Origin: Bacteroidota bacterium
Lineage (GTDB): Bacteria > Bacteroidota > Rhodothermia > Rhodothermales > Salinibacteraceae
Assembly (NCBI GenBank): GCA_009908945.1
Contig: JAAAOI010000049.1
Coordinates: 1 to 39,592, forward strand
DNA length: 39,592 nt
Direction of reading: 5' to 3'
Shown here: positions 19,044 through 28,800 of the stretch, piece by piece
How positions within the stretch are numbered: position 1 is the stretch's first letter
Layout: every line of letters begins with the position of its first letter
Translations under genes and position numbers: made by a program
Notes under the pieces: model-generated
What the model saw: the letters and a program-made list of their open reading frames with translations, nothing else
Told to the model about the DNA's origin: nothing
Database searches by the model: none

Positions 19044-19147
19044 TACAGGTGCAAATAATTAAACAAGCGCGTAGCTCGCTATGCGCAATGGTAGCCGACG
19101 CGCCGACTACCAGGGGTTGGTATTGCGTTGGGGTACTACTTAACAGA

Positions 19148-20419
19148 CTATACTTGCAACTCGTCACCTTTGCTTTCAATTTCGAACTCAGCTTTAATAG
19201 ACGCCATGAGGCGCTCGGCCGTTTCGGTGTCTAACCCAGAGCGCCGGACAAGTTCATCGATGGAGAGCTCCAGTACGGCCTTGGCCGTGTCACAGCCGAT
19301 ATTCCGGAGCTTCTCCACAGTCTCTTCAGAGAACTCATCCAAGAACTCCTTGATTTCGATGTCCTCCTCGTCAGGTGGAATCTCGCGGTAAACGTCGATC
19401 TCATACCCGGTGATGCGTGACGCCAGCCGAATATTGACGCCCCCTCGGCCAATAGCTTGGCTGACCTCGTCGGCTACCACCGTCACGCTCGCACGCGGTG
19501 GGTCCAGTTCTTCTTTGATGGTCACCGACAGCGGGTTAGCGGGCGAGAGGGCGCGCTTGATAAACTGGAACGGGTCCTCTTCGTAGCGAAGCACGTCGAT
19601 GTTTTCGTTGCTCAGTTCGCGCACAATCGCGTGGATGCGGCTGCCTTTGAGCCCAACACACGCCCCCACGGGATCGACCCGGTCGTCGTGGCTGATGACG
19701 GCTACCTTCGCTCGCTCGCCCGGCTCACGCACGATCTTTTTGATCTCCACGATGCCTTCCTCAATCTCCGGCACTTCCAACTCGAAGAGGCGGCGGATCA
19801 GTGCGGGGTCGGTGCGGCTGATCATTACCTGTGGGCTGCTTCCGGCATCGCGCCGCACATCCTTTACAACGGCACGGAGCATGTCGCCCTTGTGGTATCG
19901 GTCGCGTCGGATCTGCTCGCTCCGTGGCAACACGAGCTCGACCCGATTGTGCATGACCAGCACCTCACGCCGCCGGGTCTGGTAGATCTCGCCGACCACA
20001 ATCTCTCCAATCAGCTGCGAATACTCATTGTAAATATTTTCCTTCTCGATGTCTCGGATCCGCTGCCGGAACGTCTGGCGCGCGGTCATCACGGCCCGCC
20101 GGCCAAAATTGGTGATGTCCACCTCTTTGGCAACTTCGTCTCCGACCTCAAAGTCTTCGTCAATGTCCATCGCCTCGGTCTCTTCAATCTGCGTGACCGG
20201 GTCTTCCAGGTCCCAGTCTTCCACAATCTCTTGAATGTGGAGCACCTGGATGTCGCCATTGTCGGGGTTGAAAATAATCTCGAACGCCTCGTCCGAGCCA
20301 TACCGGCGACGAATCATGGCACGAAAAACATCTTCCACGATAAGCGTGAGCGTATCGCGGTCAATGTCTTTGGACCGCGCAATTTCAGCAAAGGAGGATA
20401 CGAGTTCGGTACTCTGCAT
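19148..20419 (-). CDS. nusA: transcription termination/antitermination factor NusA
   Basis: A 423-residue RNA polymerase-binding factor acting in pausing, termination and antitermination. The N-terminal polymerase-binding domain (1 to about 125) is followed by S1, then KH1 with DPVGACVGLKGSRI and KH2 with AIGRGGVNIRLA. It ends with a helix-hairpin-helix segment (about 370-415). It follows rimP and precedes infB, as in most bacteria. Confidence 0.97.
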   Translation of the reverse strand: MQSTELVSSFAEIARSKDIDRDTLTLIVEDVFRAMIRRRYGSDEAFEIIFNPDNGDIQVLHIQEIVEDWDLEDPVTQIEETEAMDIDEDFEVGDEVAKEVDITNFGRRAVMTARQTFRQRIRDIEKENIYNEYSQLIGEIVVGEIYQTRRREVLVMHNRVELVLPRSEQIRRDRYHKGDMLRAVVKDVRRDAGSSPQVMISRTDPALIRRLFELEVPEIEEGIVEIKKIVREPGERAKVAVISHDDRVDPVGACVGLKGSRIHAIVRELSNENIDVLRYEEDPFQFIKRALSPANPLSVTIKEELDPPRASVTVVADEVSQAIGRGGVNIRLASRITGYEIDVYREIPPDEEDIEIKEFLDEFSEETVEKLRNIGCDTAKAVLELSIDELVRRSGLDTETAERLMASIKAEFEIESKGDELQV

Positions 20420-20470
20420 ATCGGTAACTGGCGGATGATTTCTCGGTTGGTCGGTGAGGCGGCCCGTAGG

Positions 20471-20950
20471 TTACCACGGAAGCCGTACTTTCGCCCAAAG
20501 GATATGGTCAAGAGGAATGTCCACGGGCGCATCTTGGTCGGCCGTGATGGTGATGGTTGTGTCTGTGACGTTCGTTAGCTCGCCGGTTACTTCCGTGTTG
20601 CCTGAACCGTTGACCTTTTCGTAGTGGACTTGCAGCGTGCGGCCGGTATTCTTTTTGTATTGGCGATGAAGGCGCAGCGGCCGTTCGACACCGGGGGTAG
20701 ATACGTTCAGGTTAAACTTGTTTGGGAAAGGATCTTCAACGTCTAAGGCGAAGCTGATCTCTCGGCTAATCTCCGCCAGCTCATCCAGCCCCACGTCGTC
20801 GTCTCCATCGACGTATACGTCGACGACCTGAGAGCCCGGCGCGCCCCGTACGTCTAATTCCACCAGGTAATACGAGGGGTACGGGGCGAGCACATCGTCA
20901 ATGATGGCGCGCACCTGCTCCTGTAGTGTTTGAATGGAAGGCGTGCTCAT
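20471..20950 (-). CDS. rimP: ribosome maturation factor RimP
   Basis: A 159-residue protein for 30S maturation. VVDVYVDGDDDVGLDELAEI and NLNVSTPGVERPLR match the conserved core of the family, and it is first in the rimP-nusA-infB order. The operon promoter must lie in the 139 bp between this gene and the prfB terminator; I could not pick out a clear one. Confidence 0.93.
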   Translation of the reverse strand: MSTPSIQTLQEQVRAIIDDVLAPYPSYYLVELDVRGAPGSQVVDVYVDGDDDVGLDELAEISREISFALDVEDPFPNKFNLNVSTPGVERPLRLHRQYKKNTGRTLQVHYEKVNGSGNTEVTGELTNVTDTTITITADQDAPVDIPLDHILWAKVRLPW

Positions 20951-21089
20951 ATGATGCTACCGGTTCACGAATCATAACAGCAGGCCCGTGCCTTTTGAGC
21001 AGGACCTGGCGGATATCTACACGAAAGGGCCCGCCTGCAGCGCAGCATCGGACCCTCTATCAGTGTGCAAACGTGTGGCGAATGACAAC

Positions 21090-21119
21090 AAAAAAGGGCG
21101 GCCTGGGAAGCCCCCCTTC
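21090..21119 (-). terminator. rho-independent terminator downstream of prfB
   Basis: Read on the minus strand, a GC-rich stem (AAGGGGGGC pairing with GCCGCCCTT, one mismatch) runs into TTTTTT. It lies about 100 bp after the prfB stop and separates prfB from the rimP operon. Confidence 0.85.
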
Positions 21120-21218
21120 AGTCACTCACCACAGACGCCAGCATCGGCCTGGCGGTAGCACCCGCGCTTCAGATACCGTTACACGGCGGTCGTGTGGGCA
21201 GGTTTCGCAGGCGAGGCA

Positions 21219-22341
21219 TCAGGCAGGGTCCTCGGTCTGCTGCAGGAGATAAGCTTTGATGAAGGGCTCCAACGCCCCATCCATGACGGATTCTACGTCC
21301 GTGACTTTCGTCTCCGTCCGATGGTCGTTGACCATAGTATACGGCTGGAAGACATAGGAGCGGATCTGGCTACCCCACTCGATTTTTTTCTTCTGCGATT
21401 CGAGCTTGTTGCGTTCGGCTTCTTGGATCTCCTGCTCCAGCTGGTAGACGCGGCTCTTCAGCATCGTCATGGCGCGCTCCCGGTTCTGCAACTGGCTGCG
21501 CTCTTCGGTGCATTCGGCCGCCACGCGCGCCTCTTCTCCGTTGGAGAGGGTGCCGTTCCAGACGTACCGCACACCGGTGTCCAGCTTGTTCACGTTCTGC
21601 CCGCCTTTCCCGCCAGAGCGGAAGGTCTGCAGCTCCAGCTCCCCGGTGCTCAGGTCGACTTCGATGGAGTCATCGATTTCTGGATACACGAACACGCTAC
21701 AGAACGACGTATGGCGTCGCCCCCCGGAATCGAAGGGCGAGATGCGGACCAGGCGGTGCACCCCGGCTTCAGCTTTGAGATACCCGTATGCGTGCGGACC
21801 CTCCACGCGCAGGGACGCGCTCTTGATGCCAGCGACCTCCCCCGGCTGGTACTCCAGCATTTCCGTGGCGTACCCCTCGTTCTCCGCCCAGCGGCTGTAC
21901 ATCCGGAGCAGCATTTGAGCCCAGTCTTGGCTCTCTGTGCCCCCAGCGCCAGGGTTGAACGTGAGGATGGCATCGCGATGGTCGTCGGGGCCGCTGAGCA
22001 TGCTTTTGAGCTCCAGCTGATCCACCAGCTTCTCCAGCGCTCGAGCGGTTTGCCGCAGGTCCTGCTCCAGGTCGGCGTCGTCTTCCTCTTCAGCCAGGAG
22101 CTGCAGCGTCTCCAGGTCATCCACATACTCCTGGATCTGCGCCCAGGCGTCCAGCCACTCCTGCTCGCGCGCAATTTGGATTTCGACGTCGCGCGCCTCC
22201 TCCGGATTATCCCAGAACGTAGGATCCAGCCGCTTGGCGCTCAGCTCGGCTACCGTTTCTTCGCGTTGAGGGATGTCAAAGATAGCCTCCGAGCGCTTTG
22301 GCGCGCTCGATAAGGGCCTTCAAGTCATCGTGGAAAGCCAT
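21219..22341 (-). CDS. prfB: peptide chain release factor 2, made by programmed +1 frameshifting
   Basis: RF2 reads UGA and UAA stop codons and triggers peptide release. The first 21 codons (from the ATG at 22341, MAFHDDLKALIERAKALGGYL) end at an in-frame UGA (22278-22276). Reading resumes in the +1 frame as DIPQREETVAELSAKRLDP, giving a protein of 373 residues in all. The SPF tripeptide for stop-codon reading is present in VRISPFDSGGRRH, and the GGQ catalytic motif in SGGKGGQNVNKLDTG. The early UGA is the classical RF2 autoregulatory switch and not a mutation. It is 75 bp downstream of the aminotransferase gene. Confidence 0.96.
22275..22290 (-). promoter_or_regulatory. prfB: programmed +1 frameshift site of prfB
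   Basis: On the minus strand the sequence is GGAGGCTATCTTTGAC. A Shine-Dalgarno-like GGAGG lies just before TAT CTT TGA C. CTT is the slip codon, TGA the stop and C the following base, the same layout as in E. coli prfB. When RF2 is scarce, ribosomes pause at UGA and slip forward by one base. Confidence 0.93.
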
Positions 22342-22416
22342 ACGGGGGGTGAGGGTAGAATTACACTAAAGGGGACGACGCTACGGCAGCCGGTCTGCTG
22401 GTGTTTCTACGTCCCG

Positions 22417-23628
22417 TCAGGCTACGGCGCTGGCCTCTTGGTGCCGCGCAGCGAACCGCGTGATGCGCGTAACGGCCTCCTCCACCTGCTCCAGCGAGGT
22501 GGCATAGGCGCACCGTACGTACCCCTCCCCACTCGGTCCGAAAGCGGGGCCGGGCACCACCGCCACGTGCTCTTCCTGCAACAGCTCCTGCGCGACGTCT
22601 TCAGACGACAGGCCCGTGGAGCGGATGTCGGGGAAGCAATAAAAGGCACCCTCCGGCTCAAACGTCGGAAGCCCGGCCGCGCGAAGGCCATCGACAAGCG
22701 TGCGGCGGCGCGCATCATACGCCTGCCGCATCTCCTCCACCTCGCGCTCGCATGATTTCAGCGCTTCGGCGGCCCCAAGCTGGGCCAGCGTGGGTGCACT
22801 CATCACCATGTACTGATGCACCTTGTACATGGCGCGGTAGAGGGGCTCCGGAGCGCAGACGTACCCGACCCGCCAGCCCGTCATCGCATAGTTCTTGGAG
22901 AATCCGCCCAGCAGCACCGTCCGCTCGCGCAACGCTTCGATGGATGGCAGGCAGGTGTGCCCGTTATCGTACGCCGCGCCGTAGATCAACCGGTCATAGA
23001 TCTCGTCCGAGATCACCAGGAGGTCGTGCTTGACCACCACCTCCGCAATCTCCTGCAACGTCTCCCGCCGCAGGACCGCGCCCGTCGGGTTGTTCGGGTA
23101 CGAAAGAAACAGGACTTTTGACTGCGGGCTGATCTGCCGCTCGATGTCTTCCGCGGTCACCTGAAAGTCGTGTTCAACAGACGTGGGTACGTACGTTACC
23201 GTGGCATCAGCGAACACCGCTGTAGGCCCGTAAGACACAAAGCACGGCTCGGGGATGAGGATCTCATCGCCTGGATCCAGCAGGGAGAGCATGGCCAACT
23301 GCATCGCTTCGCTTACGCCGACTGTGACGAGGATCTCGTTTTGCGGATTGTAGGAGACATCATAGAGGCGCGCCAGCTGCTCGCTGATCCGGTCGCGCAG
23401 CTCTTGCAATCCGGCGTTTGAGGTGTAGCTTGTCTTCCCGGCTCGCAGCCCTGCAATGCCGGCCTGGATGATAGGCTCAGGCGATACAAAGTCGGGCTCA
23501 CCGATTCCAAGCGAGATCACATCGTCCATCGTGGCAGCGATTTCAAAGAACCGACGGATACCACTTGGCGGAACGGACTGCACGCGTCGCGCGACGCGTG
23601 CGGCAAGTCCAGAAGTAGAGCTGGGCAT
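22417..23628 (-). CDS. PLP-dependent class I/II aminotransferase
   Basis: A 403-residue fold-type I aminotransferase. SLGIGEPDF binds substrate near the N-terminus, SYPNNPTGA (about 176-184), D208 and Y211 hold the cofactor, and the Schiff-base lysine is K245 in GGFSKNYAMTGWRVG. It resembles the aspartate/aromatic/N-acetyl-LL-diaminopimelate aminotransferase subgroup; substrate cannot be assigned. The ATG at 23628 is preferred to a GTG at 23634. A perfect 22-bp palindrome lies in its 5' coding region. Confidence 0.88.
   Translation of the reverse strand: MPSSTSGLAARVARRVQSVPPSGIRRFFEIAATMDDVISLGIGEPDFVSPEPIIQAGIAGLRAGKTSYTSNAGLQELRDRISEQLARLYDVSYNPQNEILVTVGVSEAMQLAMLSLLDPGDEILIPEPCFVSYGPTAVFADATVTYVPTSVEHDFQVTAEDIERQISPQSKVLFLSYPNNPTGAVLRRETLQEIAEVVVKHDLLVISDEIYDRLIYGAAYDNGHTCLPSIEALRERTVLLGGFSKNYAMTGWRVGYVCAPEPLYRAMYKVHQYMVMSAPTLAQLGAAEALKSCEREVEEMRQAYDARRRTLVDGLRAAGLPTFEPEGAFYCFPDIRSTGLSSEDVAQELLQEEHVAVVPGPAFGPSGEGYVRCAYATSLEQVEEAVTRITRFAARHQEASAVA
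23580..23601. repeat. 22-bp perfect palindrome in the 5' coding part of the aminotransferase gene
   Basis: The 22 bases are identical to their reverse complement (core ACGCGTCGCGCGACGCGT). They encode ARVARRV near residue 10 and lie about 30 bp inside the gene. This could be a repressor-type site or hairpin, but may be a by-product of Arg/Ala codons. Confidence 0.7.
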
Positions 23629-23842
23629 GAGCACACAGGAGTGAATTCGAGACGAAGGCAGGCGGCACGCATGGGAAGCCCACGCGCCACAGGCGTAGAC
23701 GCAGCGCTGACTCGATAGGTCCCTCGCGGCTGCGGCTGCACATGTTGACGTGCGGGTGCGAATAGCCTATGTTTCGCATGGGCCCGTGCGTCCTCTGTGG
23801 CCCCTCCCACGCCCTCGCTTACCAACCCCTGTGCCCCACGCT

Positions 23843-25336
23843 ATGGCTGAGACCTTTCACAATTACATCGCTGGCGCCTGGCAACCCGCGGCTTCTGGCG
23901 CCACCTTCGAAAACCGCAACCCGGCGCAGCAGCGTGACCTCATCGGGCACTTTCCGACGTCCGACGCACCCGATGTTGATGCCGCCGCCACCGCTGCCCG
24001 CGCGGCGCTCCCCGCCTGGCGCCGGATGCCAGCGCCCGAGCGCGGCCTCTTGCTAAAAAAGGCCGGCGACATCCTGACCGCCGGCAAAGACGAGCTGGCC
24101 CGGGCTATGACTCGTGAGATGGGCAAGCCCTTCTTCGAGACCAAAGGCGATGTGCAGGAGGCCATCGACACGGCCTACTACGCCGCCTCGGAGACGCGCC
24201 GGCTGTTTGGCTATACCGTACCCAGTGAGTTGCCCGACAAGATGAATATGACCATCCGCCGGCCGGTCGGCGTGTGCGCCATGATTACGGCATGGAATTT
24301 CCCGGTCGCCGTCCCAAGTTGGAAGATTCTCCCAGCATTGGCCGCCGGCAACACGGTCCTCTTCAAGCCCAGTGAGGAAGCCCCGCACAGCGGAATGCTC
24401 TTCGTCAAGATGCTTCTGGAGGCCGGCATTCCGGACGGCGTGATTAATCTTGTGCAAGGCGCCGACGCCGCAGGTGAGGCCATTGTGGCGCATCCGGCGG
24501 TCGACGCCGTGGCCTTCACGGGCTCCTCGGAGGTGGGCAGCCAGATCGCATCCACGTGCGGGCGGCTCCACAAGCGGGTGTCGCTGGAGATGGGAGGGAA
24601 GAACCCGATGATTGTAATGGAGGATGCCAACCTCGACCTCGCAATGGAAGGGGTCATCTGGGGGGCGTATGGCACCACCGGCCAGCGCTGCACGGCAACC
24701 AGCCGGCTGATTGTGCATGACGACGTACACGACGCCCTCGTCGAACGCATTACGGCGGAGGCGGCTCAGCTTACCCTTGGCGATGGCAACACCTCAACCA
24801 CGGATGTCGGACCACTCATCAATCAGCAGGCGCTTGATAAAGTGGAGGCCTACATTGCCATCGGCAAAGACGAGGGGGCGAGGCTTCACTTTGGCGGCCA
24901 GCGGGCAACAGGAGATGGGCTCAATGATGGCTTTTTCTTCGAGCCCACCCTCTTCGCAGATGTGACGCCGGAGATGCGGATTCACCAAGAAGAGATCTTT
25001 GGCCCCGTGCTTTCCGTAGTGCGCATCTCATCGTTTGAAGAAGCCCTTGAGGTGGCCAACAACACCCCGTACGGCCTCTCATCCAGCATTTACACCGAAA
25101 ACGTGGCCCGCGCATTTCAAGCGATGCATGAACTGGAGGCTGGCATCACCTACATCAACGGGCCTACGATCGGAGCGGAAGCGCACATGCCGTTCGGTGG
25201 CGTAAAGGCCACAGGCAACGGGCACCGCGAAGGGGGCTGGGAGGTCTTCGACTTCTACACAGAGACGAAGACCGTCTACGTTGATTACTCGGGCACGCTG
25301 CAGAAGGCACAAATCGATAATCCCATCGAGGAGTGA
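23843..25336 (+). CDS. NAD(P)-dependent aldehyde dehydrogenase
   Basis: A 497-residue ALDH superfamily enzyme. N152 (ITAWNFP), E249 (SLEMGGKNP) and the nucleophile C283 (TTGQRCTATSR) are present, as is the C-terminal EEIFGPVLSV. The end of the protein (NGPTIGAEAHMPFGGVKATGNG) resembles 2-oxoglutarate-semialdehyde and aminoadipate-semialdehyde dehydrogenases, but the substrate is uncertain. The frame is open upstream to 23750; the ATG at 23843 (MAETFHNYIAG) matches the family start. It diverges from the aminotransferase gene. Confidence 0.92.
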   Translation: MAETFHNYIAGAWQPAASGATFENRNPAQQRDLIGHFPTSDAPDVDAAATAARAALPAWRRMPAPERGLLLKKAGDILTAGKDELARAMTREMGKPFFETKGDVQEAIDTAYYAASETRRLFGYTVPSELPDKMNMTIRRPVGVCAMITAWNFPVAVPSWKILPALAAGNTVLFKPSEEAPHSGMLFVKMLLEAGIPDGVINLVQGADAAGEAIVAHPAVDAVAFTGSSEVGSQIASTCGRLHKRVSLEMGGKNPMIVMEDANLDLAMEGVIWGAYGTTGQRCTATSRLIVHDDVHDALVERITAEAAQLTLGDGNTSTTDVGPLINQQALDKVEAYIAIGKDEGARLHFGGQRATGDGLNDGFFFEPTLFADVTPEMRIHQEEIFGPVLSVVRISSFEEALEVANNTPYGLSSSIYTENVARAFQAMHELEAGITYINGPTIGAEAHMPFGGVKATGNGHREGGWEVFDFYTETKTVYVDYSGTLQKAQIDNPIEE

Positions 25337-25656
25337 GCGCGCCCTGGCCCGGCTACCGCTGGTTGCGTCTGGTGGCGTGCGACCGGAGCGAGGATTCGCT
25401 GCTGGCACTTACACAAGGCCGTGCATGATGTCACCTTGTGCACGCGCTGCGGGGGCCGTCATGCCCAGATTTTCGATGCCGTCGCCGGGCGCAAACAGCC
25501 CCGTTCCACAGCAGAAATACAGTTGTGGGGCATTCCCTTACAGCACGGGGTTGGCTCGCCCGGCATCGAGGGGCGCGAACCACCCGTCAATATAGCTCCG
25601 TTGCTCGGCATAGATTGGTCTCTCTGCTGCCAACGAGTATCCTCGCGAGGTTGGCC
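25337..25656. other. 320-bp gap before hemN with no recognised gene
   Basis: Short open frames exist on both strands, one on the plus strand with a CTRCGG motif (near 25440), but none resembles a known protein or shows a clear start. It may hold the promoter of hemN or the remains of a lost gene. Confidence 0.4.
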
Positions 25657-26983
25657 ATGACGTATTCCTCTGCCGTCGCACTTCCGGCAACAATTGCTCC
25701 TGCCCTGATCGATCGGTATAGCACCCCGCGGCCTCACTATACGAGCTACCCGACGGCTCCGCATTTTGATGCGGGCTTTGACAGCTTGGCCTACGTGAAT
25801 GCGCACCGGCGGTCCATGCACCGCCGAGCGCCGCTGGGCCTCCACCTGCACCTCCCGTTCTGTCGTTCGCTCTGCACGTACCGCGCCTACCCCCATAAGA
25901 TTACGAAATCACGCGATACGATCGCGACTTACGTGCAGTACTTGGCCCGGGAGCTTGCGCTCGTTGGGCGATCCGTCGGACGACCGGTTGGGCGCATCCA
26001 CTGGGGCGGCGGCATGCCTACGTACCTCTCGCAGGCCGCGGTCAGGCGCCTGATGCACACGGTCCGCCAGCATTTCGACGTGCTCCCTTCAGCGCAGCTC
26101 AACATTGAGGTGGCCCCCCGTGGACTCAGCCGTTCCTACCTGGATACGTTGGTAGACGTGGGCTTTCGCCGGATAAGCCTTGGCGTGCAAGCGTTCGCCC
26201 CCCAGGTGCAGCGCGCCATCGGCCAGGGGCAACCGGTGGAGGTCGTCGCCCGCGTGGTCGCGGATGCCCGAGCGGCTGGCATGGCGCAGCTCAACTTCGA
26301 CCTCCTTTATGCTGCCATCGATAACGAAGAACCAGCGCCTCCTTCCCGCGAACAGGCTTCCAGGCCCGCAGGAGCGGGTGCGCCTCTTCTTGGCCATCGC
26401 CCACGGGCTGCAAGCACAAGGATATGTGCCGATCGGGATGGACCACTTCGCACGCCCCGACCATCCCCTGGCTAAAGGCTTAAACACAGGCACAATCCAC
26501 CGCAATGTTCAGGGATACACGTCGCAGCCCCCCATGGAGGTACTCGGGTTTGGGGTATCGGCCATCAGTCAGTTTCACGACGCGTACGCACAAAACGCCA
26601 AAGGCCTCCGCGACTATTACGCTGCGCTCGATGCCGGCGAGGTGCCTACCGTACGAGGCCGACGCCTGACCCGGGAGGATCGGCGGCGGCGCTTTATCAT
26701 CAACCAGCTGATGTGTACGATGCAGGTTGCCAAGGACGCGGTTACCCCGGCCCTCCCACAGCCCTTCGACGTCCACTTTCCTGACGCGCTTCAGCGCCTT
26801 CGCCCCCTGGCGGACGATGGCCTGGTAGAGGTAGACGAAACTCACGTCCGCACCACTCCGGTGGGGCGGGTGCTGATTCGACCCATCGCGGCGGCCTTTG
26901 ATGCCTATCGCCACCCGCCGCCGGGCAGGTCGGGGCGTTCAGGCCCCCCTCCTACAGCGCACCGGCACGCGGCGGCGGTATAA
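25657..26983 (+). pseudogene. hemN: oxygen-independent coproporphyrinogen III oxidase remnant
   Basis: HemN is a radical-SAM enzyme that converts coproporphyrinogen III to protoporphyrinogen IX without oxygen. Family landmarks are clear: RPHYTSYPTAPHF, IHWGGG, then in another frame GMDHFARPDHPLA and HRNVQGYT. Two kinds of damage are visible. The [4Fe-4S] motif that should read CxxxCxxCxC is CRSLCTYRAY, so the third cysteine is Arg (25882-25884) and the next is Tyr (25888-25890). At about 26311, after NFDLLY, around 32 residues are missing and the frame changes, resuming with LPSITKNQRLLP; the first frame stops at 26475. Either change alone should abolish activity. A working copy may exist elsewhere. 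Confidence 0.9.
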
Positions 26984-27063
26984 CCGCTCTCGTTGGGGTC
27001 TGCTGTGCGGAGGGGCCAACCGCAGCGATTGAGGCGGAAGATTACGATGCGCGCTGCCGGTGC

Positions 27064-27903
27064 TTACACGGCCAGCAGACTGCAGGAGGCGCTGGACGCG
27101 AGCGCCACGGCGAACGCCTCGTGCGTAATGTGGGTGGTGAGCACCAGCCGGCGCGGTGCGACCACGAGGTCGGCCCCGAGGCCGCTGGCTGCGCGCAGCA
27201 CCGCTTCTACCCAGGTCGCCCGAGCCCCAGGGTCCGGGGTTACGGTTTCCATCACCGCAACCGTCTCCAGATGTACATCGTACGGTTCAGTTGCTGCTTG
27301 CGGGGGCCGAAGCACCACCGATTTCAGGGCGGCCTCCAGGCTCTGGGCGATCACATGGCCCATGCGTAGCGCCGGCGATGGGCCAGCCGTATCGGGCAGC
27401 GTCTGTACCGCAACGATGGTGCGAACGCGCTCGGCCAGGCTACCGGTTGACGGGACGATCAGAGCCGGCTCCACGGGCTGAAGCAAGAGCTGGGTGGTCA
27501 CGCTGCCTAACCGCTGCCGGGCAGCTCCCGAAGCCCCATGGGTGCCCAGTGCAATGAGGGTCGAGGGACGCCGGCGCACCACATCAATCATCCCCTCCAC
27601 CGGATCTGAGGCGAGCACCACCGCCCGGGTCAGCTGTACCTGCCCCCGCCCTGCAAAGCCATACGCGTACGCCATCCGCATGTGCTCGAGGCGTGAGCGA
27701 GCGTATCCCTTCTTGAGCTCCTCTGCAAGGTCGTCTGGTGCTCCTGCGCGCGGCGTATCCAGCACATGCACCACCTCTACATCGGCGCCGCAGGACTCGG
27801 CCAGTTCCAACACCCGAGGCAGCACACGCGCGGCAGCCTCCGAAAAATCGGTGCCATAGACGATGCGCTCCACTGGAATGACGGGGGCGGAATGGGAGGA
27901 CAT
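27064..27903 (-). CDS. universal stress protein with two Usp domains
   Basis: A 279-residue cytoplasmic protein. The first UspA domain (about 13-150) starts RIVYGTDFSEAA and carries the ATP-binding pattern G-2x-G-9x-G-S at GTHGASGAARQRLGS (120-134). The second half (about 155-279) is more divergent and lacks a clear nucleotide-binding loop. The ATG at 27903 (MSSHSAPV) is preferred to the longer frame to 27954. It lies downstream of the response-regulator gene on the same strand and converges on hemN. Confidence 0.85.
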   Translation of the reverse strand: MSSHSAPVIPVERIVYGTDFSEAAARVLPRVLELAESCGADVEVVHVLDTPRAGAPDDLAEELKKGYARSRLEHMRMAYAYGFAGRGQVQLTRAVVLASDPVEGMIDVVRRRPSTLIALGTHGASGAARQRLGSVTTQLLLQPVEPALIVPSTGSLAERVRTIVAVQTLPDTAGPSPALRMGHVIAQSLEAALKSVVLRPPQAATEPYDVHLETVAVMETVTPDPGARATWVEAVLRAASGLGADLVVAPRRLVLTTHITHEAFAVALASSASCSLLAV

Positions 27904-28086
27904 CACAGATCGAGGGGGCTGACAGAGGCCATTGGCGGTACCATGAGATGGCACAGCACGTTGCTAAGGTACGCACTCCATCTCCGGGGATCCGTCCGGT
28001 AGGTAGGCGGTCCCGTCGTCCGGCAGGCCGTCATCCCCATTGTAAGGCAAATCCCCACAGGTAGGGGACGCCTCCGGCACAGGTGC

Positions 28087-28740
28087 TCACGTCGAGCCCT
28101 CACTTTGCACCCATTGCACTGCATGTTGCATCAATTCAGTGGCCGAAGACAGGTTCATCTTCTCTTTGATGCGCGCGCGGTAGGACTCCACCGTTTTCGT
28201 GGCCAGATGCAGCCGCTCGGCGATGTCGCGCGTGCCTACGCCCTGGCCAATAAGCTCAAACACCTCGAGCTCTCGATCGCTCAGGAGTTCCAGCGGCGAC
28301 TCTTTCATTAAGCTGTTGCCTGTGGCCATGCTCATCAACAACCGCTCGTTGATCTGCTGGCTCACGTAGATGCCCCCTTGCAGGACACGGCGGGCCGCCT
28401 CCACGATCACGTCGGAGGCTTCGAGCTTCATCACATACCCCTTGGCGCCTGCACGGATGGAGCGTTCGGCATAGAGCGTCTCATCATGGCGCGAGACGAC
28501 CAGTGCGCCAACCTCCGGGTGCAACGCCTCCAGGTGCTTAACCAGCTCCAGCCCACTCATGCCGGGCAAGGAGATGTCGATGATGGCCAGGTGTATCGGG
28601 TCCTTTTCCTCGATGAGCGAAAGGGCGTTCTCCGCACTGTCGGTTTGAGCGGCAATGGTAAAATCCGGCTCAGCGTCCAGCGTCATCGCCAGCCCTTTGC
28701 GCATGAGCGGATGGTCATCTACCAGAAGAATGCGATGCAT
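28087..28740 (-). CDS. NarL/FixJ-type response regulator
   Basis: A 217-residue transcription factor. The receiver domain (1 to about 120) has the acidic pair D8-D9 (LLVDDH), the phosphorylation site D55 (IIDISLPG) and the conserved lysine in GYVMK. The LuxR-type helix-turn-helix follows near 150-210 (LSDRELEVFELIGQG; TKTVESYRARI). I chose the ATG at 28740 because MHRILLVDDH is the standard receiver start. The histidine kinase gene lies 60 bp upstream, so they are very likely partners. Confidence 0.94.
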   Translation of the reverse strand: MHRILLVDDHPLMRKGLAMTLDAEPDFTIAAQTDSAENALSLIEEKDPIHLAIIDISLPGMSGLELVKHLEALHPEVGALVVSRHDETLYAERSIRAGAKGYVMKLEASDVIVEAARRVLQGGIYVSQQINERLLMSMATGNSLMKESPLELLSDRELEVFELIGQGVGTRDIAERLHLATKTVESYRARIKEKMNLSSATELMQHAVQWVQSEGST

Positions 28741-28800
28741 GGACGGGTGGTGGATTAGCAAGTGGAATCAGAGAGCAGAAGAGCACCAATGCCCGCCGGG

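Noticed and set aside
22276-22278. Early in-frame stop in prfB as a damaging mutation
   Set aside because: The surrounding sequence fits the known RF2 programmed frameshift signal exactly, so the gene is treated as intact.
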